Source: Argopecten irradians (lineage: Eukaryota; Mollusca; Bivalvia; Pectinida; Pectinidae). Taken from it: 64,000 nucleotides of DNA. Below are positions 13,600 to 26,275 of this stretch, one piece after another; within the stretch, counting starts at the first letter, position 1; the number at the start of each line of letters is the position of its first letter. The position numbers and the translations under genes are program-made. The stretch spans positions 11,641,905-11,705,904 of the forward strand of contig NC_091139.1 in NCBI RefSeq assembly GCF_041381155.1, in the 5' to 3' direction. Below the pieces are notes generated by a model. The model was given only the letters and a program-made list of their open reading frames with translations. It did not search any database and was not told the origin of the DNA.

Positions 13600-15361
13600 T
13601 CCTTGGGTTAAATATCATCAACTAGTGCACAGTAACCCACGGAATATTTGTATAATATTTCACTCTGAAGAAATGTAATAATATGTATTATCTAGTAATC
13701 ACATTTTCTATGAGATTACAGTGGCATTGAAATTTCTTCACTGACAGACAGCTGTCATGTTATTTATTATATATTGAATTTTAAGTTGAGGAACTTTTTT
13801 TTTTCATTATGCGGTGTTTACATCGAATTTATTTTCAATCGTTGAACTGTTTCACATACTAATGCTTATGTTCAATTTACCTGTCCATTTTGGAAGATTT
13901 GGACGTATCTGGGTATGTGTTCAAAGTATAAATACATATCACTTTTGTAATTTTCCCCAAAGAATTTTCAATATCGCTACACAACAAAACAGCATAATAG
14001 GGAAAATAATGGAAGCTTTGACAACCGATGATCACACATTCTACCATCCAAGTCTGTACCGGACAGACGAGAGAGCCTTGTAGCTGTAGCTGACATATGA
14101 ATAGCACATAACAATGGATAGCGAGACATAAAATATAATAAGAAATGAGAAAGAAATTGTTGTGCTCGAAATACAAAATTTTCGTTTACCACATTGCCGT
14201 AAACACTTGCTCAGAACAGAACAGCAGTGTTGGAAGTTACTTAACGATTGCATTGACTATTGGGTCCAGCTTTACCATCCGGTAGAATTTCAATTATTGT
14301 TTAATTTAACTTTACCTATATATGATATTTTAACCAAAAACTTCACAGCTTTCCTTCCCCTCTAACTAAAAATTCCCATTTCTACATTTTCTATCATTAA
14401 TCCCTATTTATTTTACTCTTCCTACCTATGCTTCCCTAGAAAACTCCGTACTTTTTATTTTATTAAATTTAAATATTTTCCAAACATTGCATAAGTTAAC
14501 TTTCTATGTGCTGTCTATCAAAAATGAATTAGTATACCAGTATATTAAGGTGATAGATTAACACAAGTGTCTTAGACACTTGTTTCTATTTCCCTCCATT
14601 CTTTGTATATTATATAGTTGCATGAAAAATTCAGGTAAAGAAAGTTTAAACTAACTTTACCGTTGTTACTTGGTGGACTGGGCTTGACAGCTCAAGGATT
14701 TATCTCACTTATAAATCCTTGTGACAGTTTAAGTTATAAGGGATGACATCCCCTGCTTGTATTTGTACTACGTCTGCTAACAAGAAGTCAATGTTTGCTT
14801 TGACTTTAAAGTACGAATATTTTTCCTTGGAAATATATGATCATTGTTTGGTCGTAGGATATAATGATTCCATCTTCCACAGAGGTTCAGTCAAGGGACA
14901 TTAGTTAACGAAGCCACTTGCATTGTTTCCCTATATATTTCATATATAATATTTTGATATTTCTTCTGTTTAGTTGTCCTGATTTTATTTTTATGGTTAT
15001 GACATTGTTCACTCAGGTGAGTCATTATCTAGTATATTTACTTCTACAAAATTTTAAATAATTTTGTACTTTTGTTTTAAAAAAATACTTCTTATACGGA
15101 GAATTTTTTTTTATATTTATTATTATTTTGTTGTTGTGTTGTTGTTTTGTTGTTGTTGTTTTTTTTTAAACTTTCTGCTATTGAGTTTAATAACAACTTT
15201 ATCTTTGACACAATCCCTGAACAGACTTATTTACATAGCTTTTTTTCTGTAAGATCTTTTATTGTCTATTTCACAAAATTAATATAGCAGAATGAAGAAA
15301 TCAAATTATTTTCCTTTCTGGAGTATCCAGTATATGTAATTAGTCGGTTTAAAATATGCGA

Positions 15362-16720
15362 GCTGTCAGTTTCTTTTTCTGTGAAGCATTTGGCGGCCTT
15401 TGTGTATGCATTCAGTGGAATATTTTTCGATCTTTGAACTTAATAGCTTACTTATGAAAATCTTGGTGTTAATTGATAATACAATCAGTCTGCATATATT
15501 TATCTTTTAGTGGACCATTTTACATTCTTTGAGCTTCCACTACATAAACAATAATTTTCCTAATATGCGTAATTTGAGTTTTTCAGTGAAGCATTGTTCC
15601 ATTACTTTATTTATCAATCCATTTAGCCATCGTATAAATTGTATATGTACATGTACATTGTGACACGTCGACCCTGGTAGAGAAAGACACAGTTTGAATT
15701 AGTAATTATGATTAATACACTTTAATCGTTACGTTATAAAGGAATGCATTTGCCGTTTATTATGCGAACAATGAAATAGACTACTAGTGGCAATTTATTT
15801 TGGACACGGGAGAGTCACAATACGTCACGTGGCTTTTTACCTATAGCGTATTTCTAGCTCGAGCAAGAGCTGAGTGCTGCTTTGGCCGTGGCAGGCGGAA
15901 ATTGACCATACCTCAATTTGGCATCTGAACAATTTCATCGTGTACGTAGAAGCGGTAATCAACACATCGGAAAGCATATTCTTTTAGAGGGAGTATCTTG
16001 CAATACAAATATAACAGTAGTAGAGTACCCAAGTAATAATTTTTTTCAGTTGAATATTTTGTGATAATTGAGTGTTCAATGCATTCAACCCTTATGTCTA
16101 TTTTCAGTGAATCATTGTTCGGTCTTTGAGATTCAAATGTATCAATCCATGTTTCAATCCAATTTTTTTCTTCAATGGAAAGTTTTGCAATATTTGAGTT
16201 TCCAATATAATCAGTCTATTTACTTATTTTTTCAGTTTAGAATTTTGCAAGAACCAAAGCTGTGAATCCTTTTTGAGTGAAATATTTTACGATGTCGGAT
16301 ATTAAATGCATATGTATTTAGATTTTGTATCAGTTAATTTTACGACATTAAATTACCCAAGGTATCAATCCATTTATTTTAAGCTCACCTTGCCCGAAAT
16401 TAGGCAAGAAACATCCTTGGGGGAAAGGGGAACAGAATATGTATGAATCTTTGCCCTTATCTCCTGGGGGCAGGAGGGGCGGAAATAGAGTTAGTTCTTT
16501 AAAATCCTTCAGAAAAGAAACAATGATCCAATGTTCAGAGTTCATATCTTGGCATTACAAACCAGCTGAGCGATACTGTGAAATAATTTGCAGTCTTTGG
16601 ATTTCAAGTGAATCACACCATTCTACCCAATTATTTTTCATGAAAATGGTTGCGATGTTCGAGTATGTAAACATGTGCCAATTTACCAATTTATTTGACT
16701 ATATTTACAGTGATGCATTT
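15362..16720 (+). repeat. Old degenerate ~65-bp repeat ending at the insulin exon-2 acceptor
   Basis: About twelve diverged units follow the pattern tttttcagtgaa-cattttgc-tctttgagttc. They are seen near 15366, 15410, 15508, 15580, 16040, 16103, 16167, 16227, 16271, 16571 and 16636, and the last is 16703, the true acceptor tttacag|tgatgcattttgc of the coding exon. Spacing where undisturbed is 60-72 bp. A fragment of a pearl-type element (16378-16580) splits the series. The similarity was judged by eye and units are weakly conserved. Confidence 0.5.
16378..16580 (+). mobile_element. Fragment of pearl-type element (as at 59368)
   Basis: Begins ttttaagctcaccttgcccg, keeps acatccttgggggaaagggg, cctgggggcaggaggggcgg and cttggcattacaaaccagct, matching parts of the element at 59368-60190. 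Most of the internal monomers and the terminal hairpin are missing. Confidence 0.7.
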
Positions 16721-18775
16721 TGCAGTAGAGCTGGCGATAGTGGTCGTGGTGTGTATATCCTATACGACTGCTGACCACTGGTGTTCACCCGACGAGACGC
16801 GCCGCAGTGGTGTGTGTGGGTCTCATCTGGCAGACGACCTCGGCTTGGTCTGTAATAGAAACTACAACAAACGTGCAAGCACACAGAAACAAGGTAAACA
16901 TAGGACTTTTCATCTTTAGCATTGGATTTGTATTGGTTCAGGCAAATATAAATCCACACAAAGAGATAGACCTGATCGTCTCAACATCATTGATATCCCA
17001 GGGATAACTATCACTGGCTTGCTTAGACCATCGACTTTCCAGGAATTACTTTCACTGTCGTTGTATCTACCCCTGGATAGTTGAGACAGGTATTTCTGCT
17101 ACGCCAAAAATACGTACTTTTCTGCTTTAATTTTAATTCAACTTACCAACTTTAGATATTCTGTTTGCCTTGTAATACAATCCAAAATTTGTATCACTTT
17201 AGTTGTAAATAAATTATTGTTAACTTATATTTTTGAAAAAAAAAATGTTTTGTTTTCATACTAAATCCGGCTTTCTGATTGGCTAATACTTTTTTGCATT
17301 CCACTATGAATGGCCCAACGTTATCGTGACGTCACAATAGAGACACTGACGTTGCGTATTAAACCACAAGAATTATACAATTAAACATACTTTATTTTAT
17401 CAAATGGATTATAAAAATAATTAAAAACTTTGATATCACTCAATGCCATTGTTTAAGTATCAGACCATAGTCAGAAACCTTCCTACAACGACATTGCCTA
17501 AGTATCAGACCATATAGTCAGAAACCTTCCTACAACGACATTGTCTAAGTATCAGAATATATAGTCAGAAATTTCCCTTCAACGACATTGTCTAAGTATC
17601 AGACCATATCGTCAGAAACTTCCCTACAACGACATTGTCTAAGTATCAGACCATATAGTCAGAAACTTTCCTACAATGCTATTGGCTAAGTACATATTGT
17701 ATCAGACCATATAGTCAGAAATTTCTCTACAACGACATTGTCTAAGTATCAGACCATATAGTCAGAAACTTCCCTACAATCACATTGTCTAAGTATCAGA
17801 CTATATAGTCAGAAACTTCCCTACAACGACATTGTCTAAGTATCAGACCATATAGTCAGAAACTTTCCTACAATGCTATTGGCTAAGTACATATTGTATC
17901 AGACCATATAGTCAGAAATTTCTCTACAACGACATTGTCTAAGTATCAGACCATATAGTCAGAAACTTCCCTACAATCACATTGTCTAAGTATCAGACTA
18001 TATAGTCAGAAACTTCCCTACAATCACATTGTCTAAGTCACAGGGGGGCCAACTCAATGGAAATGGATGTTTTTGGATTAAAATATTGCTTTTGACTATA
18101 TAGACATCGTTTATATGCTTTTGCATGGTATGTGTGTGATTATGGATTATCGGAGGACTGATGCGTGACTATGACTCTAGGAAAAAGGTATACTATTGTG
18201 AAAAAATTAACTTTAATCGAGGTGGGGGTAAAAAATCCAATATGGCGACTGTCGTCCCTTTCTCTGTTTTATAGTAAATATCCCGATTTTTAAATAATTT
18301 TTCAAATCTCGTATTTTTTGAAAAAAAATCACATGACTGTCATATATACTCATCAGTCCATCCACCAAATACAAAAATGAATGACAACATCCATTTTCAT
18401 TGAGTTGGCCCCCTGTGGTCTAAGTATCAGACCATATAGTCAGGCCATTTAGTCTGAAACTTCGTTGCTAACACACGTATATATATGATTTCTAATCGTA
18501 AATTTGGTCCCTATTCAGAGAAACCATGGTCACAATACTCCAACATCGTCATGAAGAGAGATACAAAACAGCCGACGGTTGACTGGGACAAAACCGCCAA
18601 AATTTTAGACAAAATCAAACGACAAAATCTAGATAAGCTTGGCAAGCTATCAATGGAGAGACGGAAAGCCTTTTCTTACCTATCCACAATCCGGCGACCA
18701 GGTATCGTATGTGAGTGCTGCGTCCACCAATGCAGTTACTCTGAAATGCTCATGTACTGTGGGATGGAAAAATAA
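16713..18775 (+). CDS. Molluscan insulin-like peptide precursor
   Basis: Coding exons 16713-16893 and 18519-18775, joined by a phase-1 intron as in the C-peptide of insulin genes generally. The 145-residue product reads: signal peptide 1-20 (hydrophobic ELAIVVVVCISYTTA), B chain 21-52 with GVCGSHLADDLGLVC, dibasic KR at 53-54, C peptide with further basic sites (KR 73-74, RR 109-110), RR at 119-120, and a C-terminal A chain GIVCECCVHQC...YC. Cysteines are at 24, 35, 47 (B) and 125, 127, 128, 132, 141 (A). The pair C24/C125 is extra compared with vertebrate insulin and is the mark of molluscan insulin-related peptides. Expected role: secreted hormone acting through an insulin-receptor kinase. 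The start ATG lies two bases after the acceptor at 16709-16710. The stop overlaps an AATAAA (18771-18776). Upstream lie a TATA box and 5'UTR exon (11511-11624). Confidence 0.93.
17255..17350 (+). repeat. Dispersed repeat fragment shared with 54125-54245
   Basis: ggctttctgattggctaata, then acgttatcgtgacgtcacaa and tagagacactgacgttgc. The copy in PITHD1 intron 3 has agctttctgattgaccgatt, gacgttattgtgacttcaca and atagaaatattgac at the same spacing. Family unknown. Confidence 0.5.
17440..18470. repeat. 47-bp tandem array in insulin intron 2, with higher-order unit
   Basis: Unit gtctaagtatcagaccatat + agtcagaaacttccctacaa + cgacatt, about 13 copies from 17440 to 18038 and one more at 18418-18460 beyond an inserted MITE. 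A variant unit with ggctaagtacatattgtatc recurs at about 17676 and 17872, giving a higher-order repeat near 196 bp. The last copy ends about 50 bp before the insulin exon-3 acceptor. Confidence 0.9.
18039..18417. mobile_element. MITE inserted inside the 47-bp array
   Basis: Inverted ends CACAGGGGGGCCAACTCAAT ... ATTGAGTTGGCCCCCTGTG, with arms near 33 bp that include the aacatccatttt segment. GTCTAAGT on both sides (18031-18038, 18418-18425) is an 8-bp target duplication: the array sequence resumes with a repeated GTCTAAGT after the element. The body (about 300 bp) is non-coding. Confidence 0.88.
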
Positions 18776-19289
18776 AAATGCATCTTAAAACTGAATGAAA
18801 AAACATACATTTTGTGAGCGAACACATTTATTGAAGGTGTCCGTTTTTGACCTTATACAGCTTTGCAGTCATTATTTCGTTGCTTTTGTACCCCATTCTT
18901 CTTTGATCCCCCATAGTAAGCCAATGAGTATAGCTTTTCGTTGATACATGAGGACAACTTGATATCGTCATGACGTGCAATACACACCGACACATAGTTT
19001 TTAATTATTTTAAACTTTATTGACTTTTTATTCGTGAATCCAAGTCTGTTTCGGATTCGTTAATTAACATGATGCTGTGATGTCTTCGGTCGCAAATAAT
19101 TAAGTGTAATTAATTATCAATAATTTTGTAAATTTAAGTTCGTCCTGACTTCATACATACGTATATGACGCATTGTTCGTTTAAAGTCTGTTTTTGTTCA
19201 GTTTGAATTTGTTACTTAACATTATAATTCAATTAGTGTTAACTTTTCTATAAATCTAGTCTCTAAATTCTATAATGTTACGTTTTGTT

Positions 19290-19965
19290 GGCAAATCTAC
19301 GTCTGTGATGTCTTATTTTGGTAAATCTAGGTCTGTGATGTCTTATTTTAGTAAATCTACGTCTGTGATGTCTTATTTTGGTAAATCTACGTATGTGATG
19401 TCTTATTTTGGTAAATCTACGTATGTGATATCTTGTTTTGGTAAATCTACCTATGTGATGTCTTATTTTGTTAAATCTACGTATGTGATGTCTTATTTGC
19501 TAAATCTACGTATGTGATATCTTGTTTTGGCAAATCTACCTATGTGATGTCTTATTTTGTTAAATCTACGTATGTGATGTCTTATTTGGTAAATCTACGT
19601 ATGTGATGTCTTATTTTGGTAAATCTACGTCTGTGATGTCTTATTTTGGTAAATCTACGTCTGTGATGTCTTATATTGGTAAATCTACGTCTGTGATGTC
19701 TTCTATTGGTAAATCTACGTCTGTGATGTCTTCTATTGGTAAATCTACGTCTGTGATGTCTTCTATTGGTAAATCTACGTCTGTGATGTCTTCTATTGGT
19801 AAATCTACGTCTGTGATGTCTTATTTTGGTAAATTTACGTCTGTGATGTCTTATTGTGGCAAATCTAGGTCTGTGATGTCTTATTTTGGTAAATCTACGT
19901 ATGTGATGTCTTATTTTGGTAAATCTACGTATGTGATGTCTTATTTTGGTAAAATCACGTCTGTT
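19290..19965. repeat. 30-bp tandem array, about 23 units
   Basis: Unit ggtaaatctacgtctgtgat + gtcttatttt. Subtypes cluster: acgtatgtgatg units at the edges and tcttctattggt units at 19700-19800. The 30-bp length keeps one frame open as a ten-residue repeat, which I regard as a by-product. Degenerate units trail off to about 20065. Confidence 0.95.
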
Positions 19966-20010
19966 GTTTCTTTGTTGGTCATTCTAAATGTGAGGTGCCT
20001 TTATTCGTAA

Positions 20011-23000
20011 ACCGAAATTTTTATGCCTTTGTTGGTAAAATGCTAAGTCTGTGATGTCTTTCTTTGTATATACTGTACTGTTTTTATTGTCGGAAATTTT
20101 GAATTTTCTCCATATAGGTCGAAGTTATACATGTGGTCATTTAACTTAAGTAGAATGGAAATTGAGAAGAGTTGGTAGGTTGCACACTCTAGAGAAACTA
20201 CTACTATATATATATATACTAGTATAAAAAGAAAGATATGCTTATAGATCAATGAATACATCGATCAACGAGTGAAGGAAGTAAGAGGTATTGATTTATA
20301 ATATATCCGCTTGTACTCATTGTTCGTAATTGCAATCATTATCGTATATAGCGCATTGTGTCAATAGCTTGTTTAAAATCTTATTGGAAATGAAATTTAC
20401 ATCTTATCGAATTAATTTCAAATTAATAATTAATGAAAACTTACAATTATATATTTAAATATTAAAAAAAGATAAACGCTTTACTGTTAGTTAATTGGTT
20501 GTCTGATAATACTTGCGATACTAACCGGAACACTTTATTTTGATTTCATTGGGTCATTGAGTCAAAAATCAATAAACGATTTCCCTAATATGACGTCAGT
20601 GATGAAAACTTACTGTTATCTCGGTTACCTGAAGCAGTTGACTTTTGTTGTTTCTGTATACGGACGATATGAACCAGGTAAATAATATACTAGGACCGTT
20701 ATTGACCTGCTGGCCTCGTTTTCAGGATTGACGTCATGTTACGGAAGTCGTAGGTAAGACAACACTTGTATGTCATCATTAACAAATAAATCAATCCAAT
20801 CTTGTTCGTCTTCTTTGTCGTTTATTTCCAGAAACATTATGTCTGCTCGTATTTTATTAATATACGTATCGATCCACGACATAAATATAACACAACTGGC
20901 ATAAAATACTTTTGCTGCATTTGTATATTTCCTTGCATGTAAGAAATTCAGGCAAATACAGAGTCCAGGTTCATACATCCTCGATATTACAGGGGTTACT
21001 ATCATTGTCGTTGTATCACCTATGGACTATGACATCCTCTGAAGATTACAGAAAGTGACGTCCAACCTCAAAGCAGCAGTGTACCATTATTCGATTCTTT
21101 TGATATCTAAATCAAAGGATCAAACTACCTGTTCATTTCTTGTCGCACACAGTGCCTTCGTATTTGCTATTATATAGTCCAAGGGTGGACCTATGACGAT
21201 AATGATACCAACCCCTGAAACATCGAGCAAGAACATCATACGGTAAGGTCAAACACAATATCAGAAGATTTTCCTAACACGTTGTAACAAATAGTTAACA
21301 TGAACGGCGTACATATACATGCAATATTTCCTAACCTACATTCCAGATCAAAAACTCCTGACCTGAAATTCACCTGACCTTGACCTGTGTATATCAATCT
21401 AAGTAATGTTATATAATTTAAAGATAAAAAGCCTCCAACAGTTATCATATGCGTGAGAGAGCAAAGTAGTTGAATCTAACAGACCTTAAAGCATAAAGTA
21501 ACGTTGTTTATCTCATTGAAATATTATAGCTTGTTACATCCGCGATATTCAAGGGGTTACGACCACTGTCGTTATTTCCATCCCTGGACTATGACATAGA
21601 AAAAATGAAGTCATATGATTTGACAACAAATAAGCAAGTAGGTTGGTCCTTCGATGTACAGCAAAAGAACCGAATAGCGTTACTCTCTGGTTGCCTGTAT
21701 GGCTCCGAAGTTGGGCGTCGCTCTCTTGATATCTCTGCGAGCCTGTGATTAGTCAGGGTTTTTTCTCCTTAATAGTCTTCAGATTTACTATTAAATTGAT
21801 CCATGGGTGGAAATAAAGAGAGTGACAGTTAACCTTGGAGTATCGAAGATGGACTTTTTATCGTTTTTGTATAATGCTTTCACAGGTAATGAAGTGGAAG
21901 ATGATATATGTGCTACATCACACAGGAATACCTGACAGGATGTGTGTTTCTTCACACATAATAATAGCACTATGACATACATGTCAACATATGGTGTTGG
22001 GAATTTCATGATTTGACCTCACATAAACATCTGCCGCCTTTGGTGTCTGACAAGTGATCTTAAGGTCATTCTTATCACTGTTATGCAACATTGAATGGAT
22101 TTGACAATGTCAGACAAAGTTTTCAGGTCTCACAACGCTACAAACTCATTATTCACAGTGTAAAATCGATTTGTAATACCATCATCTGCAAATAGACTAA
22201 CTGGGAAATAAAAGTAAACTTAAATTTGAATACTTTTTCTATGACATGAAGACCGCAAGCCTACAAAGAGTCACAACACGAACACATATCCTAAAACTAT
22301 CCATAGACCATACAACGTTAAGGCTTGATCAACTTAATACAATAAGGACATTGTCACATTGAGAACTGTTACTTAACGTAAACATATTTGATATGACAAA
22401 ATTTATGTTCCTACGGTAGACTGTTTTGTAAGCAAAATGATATTTCTGTTCGATTTTCTTAAAGACGGTGAGAAGGCTTCGTGAAAGCATTTTAGAAGAC
22501 TGAACTATATAGTACTGCCAAAAATCATCATAATTACATCTACACAACAATGAAATCTGAACATACGGTCAGACCATAAAATGTGGTCTACAATTTCATT
22601 TAACATTTTTACAGTGGTATTAGTAATATTGTAAAGTGATTTCTGCAAGTATGTATCCATATAAACATACATAAGAGGTTAGAGTTCAGACAGAATTTTA
22701 CAGTGTATAAATCCTCTGCTGTAATTGCTGTTTATAAGGCATCATATATCTTTGTACATTTAAATGATTTTCACAGCTTAATGGTTTTGAAGGTTTGTTA
22801 AGGTACTGAAGAGAACTAACATGTCAAAACTGTCGCCCAGTTATTGCACACATAACCCGTTAAGGCAACCTTATAACAAACTCGATAAGCATGAAGTTAT
22901 ATAATCTAAAAAGCAAAATTTAACTCAATTAATTATGGGTTAAAAAACGTTAGTTTGAACACGAATTATATGATGGCCTTCATAGGAAAACATCCGCAAA

Positions 23001-23584
23001 CTTTATTAGGAAAAGCGGTTATCGACTTTATCAAGATGTTTAAAGGAGGAATTTTTGAATGCACCTATGATAATATCTCCTTTTGTCTAATTGCAAAACA
23101 TTTTAACATCATAAAAAATTATAATTTCAAGAGATACAACCAATTGTTACACCGCCAACAAATGGTATTTATTGTTTATTAAAGGATTAGCATTTTTCTT
23201 TATTAACAAAAGTTTCTCACGTTACACTTTAATCATCAACTTATTTTACTTCAATATAAAATTATTCAATATAATTAATTGCATCCCGAAAAAAAAAATC
23301 CATAACATTATGCCTTATATGGAATGAAGTACTGATTGCGTCGAGAAGAAAACATAACAGATTGTTTTGTATGTATGTTTTGTACACAATAAAACATAAA
23401 TCATTGTCCAAACGATACATATTATTTATGATCTGTATTGCTATACACATTGAAATTAGTTCCAGAACACGATGTACGTTATGTAGATTAGACATATTAT
23501 TTACGTGTTCTCAAACATGATTCTTATCTCCGCTATATACATGTATCTACTGCGTTATCTTTCTATATATCGAACTCTACTGCA
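20011..23584. other. Intergenic DNA with a twice-occurring dispersed repeat
   Basis: No gene is supported. A repeat of about 65 bp occurs near 20970-21035 (catcctcgatattacagggg, actatcattgtcgttgta, ctatggactatgacat) and again near 21535-21592 (catccgcgatattcaagggg, actgtcgttattt, cctggactatgacat). A more distant relative is at 16990-17085. Probably fragments of one interspersed family. A minus-strand frame at 20739-21005 overlaps the first copy and has no recognisable domain. Confidence 0.45.
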
Positions 23585-25654
23585 ATGTTTCTGAAATACT
23601 ATTCCTGTTTTGTTGCTTCCTTGGTGGTCGTCACCAATGGGGAGATTTCCTCCAACGAACCCTTTCCGGACATCCCAGACGACATATTGAATTATTTTGA
23701 CCAGCGTTTTGGTTCATTGACCTCTGGCCTTTCCAAACGTATCGAGGAATTTGAAAGCAGACATAATGAAGATGTTCTACGTATCGGTAATATTTCCAAC
23801 CATTATCATCTACGGTTTTGTTTATAGATTACAATAATTTATTACATTTTATTAACAAAACGTCATAAATGTATTAGTAAATATCATGATAAGGTTGACC
23901 ACATTATGACTTATTGTATTTATTATACATTTTGTAAAACCATGTCTAAATCTCAATGCCCTGCCAGTACGAAAATAATAAGAATATTAAAATACTGTTA
24001 ACCAACTGTCTTTCGCGTGCAATTTATTTTTGCGAATTTTGCTATCCAAATAAATTCGCGAAATTAAATCCGCGAATTTATTTCCGCGATTTTTTTTTAA
24101 TATGTTTTTTGACATAAATAGCGAAATTAAGCAGTCGCGAAAGAAATTTGGTTGACAGTGCATTTTCCTGGCGTTATCAGATACCAGTAGTTAGAAGAAC
24201 ATTTCATAATATGTTATCGGATAAAACTTGGATATTTTCAAAAATGCTTTAATTGACATAGAAATGCTGGAACAGTTTTACGCCAACAGCGACGATCAAC
24301 TAAAGATTATCAGACGGGAAATGGGAAATCTAAGAGCTGCTAACAATGATCTACAAAAGATTGTCAATGATCTACAGAATCAGCTGTATCAACAAACAGT
24401 CACCACCGAATCCGAGACCGACGCAGTCAAACTTACAAACAATATAAACAACATCACCTCCAGTCCCCAGCAGAGCCATGTTGGAAACTTCAGCTCGAGA
24501 TCAACAGGCACAGGAAATAAAGAAACTACCGTGGGGGCGACATTCTTTAAAAGGAAAGCACAATATAGCCGAATGAATAATTTGGATAGAGACACACGAG
24601 TAGGCAAGTATAATAATAGTTTACAGTATGATTTTAACGATTTGATATAGGATTTTTTCGGCACTCACGTTTTTGAACTAAGTGCAGTTTACGTTTTACT
24701 TTTATTAATTAATGAAAAGCTTCATTTTGCATACAAACAATGGACACAAAGCATAACCGATAAATAGAGATGCAAAAATTCCATTGCCTTGAGAACGAGT
24801 CGAAGAGAATGTTTGGTTAAATTAAGATTTTCGAACTACAGCCTTGCACATGATAGGGTAACAACTTTATGTGAATGGATTTGATCCTGATTTCGCTGTT
24901 GTAGGCCTTAAACGAACTTAGACAGTCATATCCTTGACGATGGCAAAATGAATCGTATCTTAAAAATTCTGTATCAAAAGTAGGAGCAGACGAATTTGTG
25001 CTTTTCTTAAGTTAAAAACTTACTTTCTTTACGCCATTACCACCTTTGAAAAGTTTGAGCTTCCAATTTTACTCCAAGATAAAGTATTAAAAATAATCAA
25101 CTGCATGTACCAAAAGCTTATTTTATATTTTTACTTTATTTTGTTAATAAGACATATAAACATGATTAAACACCACGTATTTTCAAATGACGAGTATCGT
25201 TTATGCTCTTTCGGCGGTGGAGCATCTTTAAAATGGTCCCTTTCCTGTTCTATTTACAGCCTCGATAGGTAGCGGACACGCCTTCTATGCTATACTTAGT
25301 CAAAAGCTGGTGGACCCTGGGAATAACCGTGCTATCGCATTCCAGAACATTGTCACGTTGGTCGGAGGGGCTTACAGTAGTAACACAGGTGCATTCACGT
25401 GTCAAAAGGCTGGCTTGTACGTCTTCCACTGGAACGTCAGGGTCCTAAACGCGGACGGCTGGATGTACACACATATTGTCAGAAATGGCAATGTTGTCGG
25501 CACTGCCAATGGGTTCCATGGTTCTACAGGTTCAGCGGCAGCTGTTCTTCAGTTGAGTTCTGGAGATGAGGTCTGGATAAGTGTTAGTTCTCATTCTGGC
25601 GGTGTCGATGTTGAGCAATCATCTTCAATGTTCTCTGGGTTTTTAATAAATTAA
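23585..25654 (+). CDS. Secreted C1q-domain-containing protein
   Basis: Three exons: 23585-23786, 24262-24603 and 25260-25654, with phases that join cleanly (G|AA, G|CC) to a 312-residue product. Residues 1-19 form a signal peptide (MFLKYYSCFVASLVVVTNG). Exon 2 encodes a coiled-coil-like helix (IRREMGNLRAANNDLQKIVN) and a Ser/Thr/Asn-rich linker. Exon 3 is a C1q domain: HAFYAILSQ start, aromatic FTCQKAGLYVFHWNV core, and end SSMFSGFLIN. This is the common bivalve layout of signal, coiled coil and globular C1q head; such proteins trimerise and act as pattern-binding lectins in hemolymph or mucus. The exon-2 donor is GTAG|GCAAGT, so intron 2 is GC-AG. Ligand is unknown. Confidence 0.92.
23993..24159. 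mobile_element. MITE with CTGTTAACCAAC ends in C1q intron 1
   Basis: Left arm actgttaaccaactgtcttt then cgcg; right arm cgcgaaagaaatttggttga then cagt. The body has repeated cgcgaattt/aaattcgcg motifs. A related copy ends at 37382 (cgaaagaaagttggtttaca). Non-coding; superfamily not assigned. Confidence 0.7.
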
Positions 25655-26275
25655 TTCAAATGGTTTGCTCTACAAGATTTGTTATTTAAAAAAAAGGATT
25701 TTCAGTTAAACATATTTGTTCAATATGCTTCTCGTAAAGCCACTTTTAAAACTAAAACGTCATGTTCGTCTACTACTATTTCTTAAATATGTTTGCATAC
25801 CCTTAGGGTCTATTATTATTCTCTTTAGTGCCTCCAAATTTGAAGATTACAAAAGCATGAATAATAAACACAAATATACAAAGCATTTTTAAATATAAGA
25901 GTAATACAAAGTAAACATTACATTAATAAATAGTTATTTGTTCAATAATATAAGTACAAGTATAAGTACTAGTATATACAAAATATCTTATAAATTTTCA
26001 TTTATACGTTAAATATAGGATGGCATAACAAAGTGTGCAACCCGATGCTTTTTATTAACTTAATTATTATTCATTACCCATTATTCTTTTGTTATATGAG
26101 ATTTATAACAAAATCATACAACTAAAAGTAGGGGTGGGCAGAGCCCTACAAGTACCAGCGAGGCGTTACGGGCTCGCACATCTATTCTATAATTTTAAGG
26201 ATACAGCATGTAATTCACATTAAAGTGTTATACTTTAAAAATATATCAACTCCTCTTTTTTCAATTAATACATGA

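Noticed and set aside
17440-18040. CRISPR-like array
   Set aside because: Units are contiguous 47-bp repeats with no unique spacers, in a eukaryotic intron.
19275-20010. Ten-residue repeat protein (SVMSYFGKST type) in the 30-bp array
   Set aside because: By-product of a 30-bp unit; interrupted by units of other length, with no signal peptide or partner exon.
20739-21005. Minus-strand 88-codon frame as a gene
   Set aside because: It overlaps a dispersed repeat that recurs near 21535, lacks a domain or splice partners, and has no promoter-like sequence.
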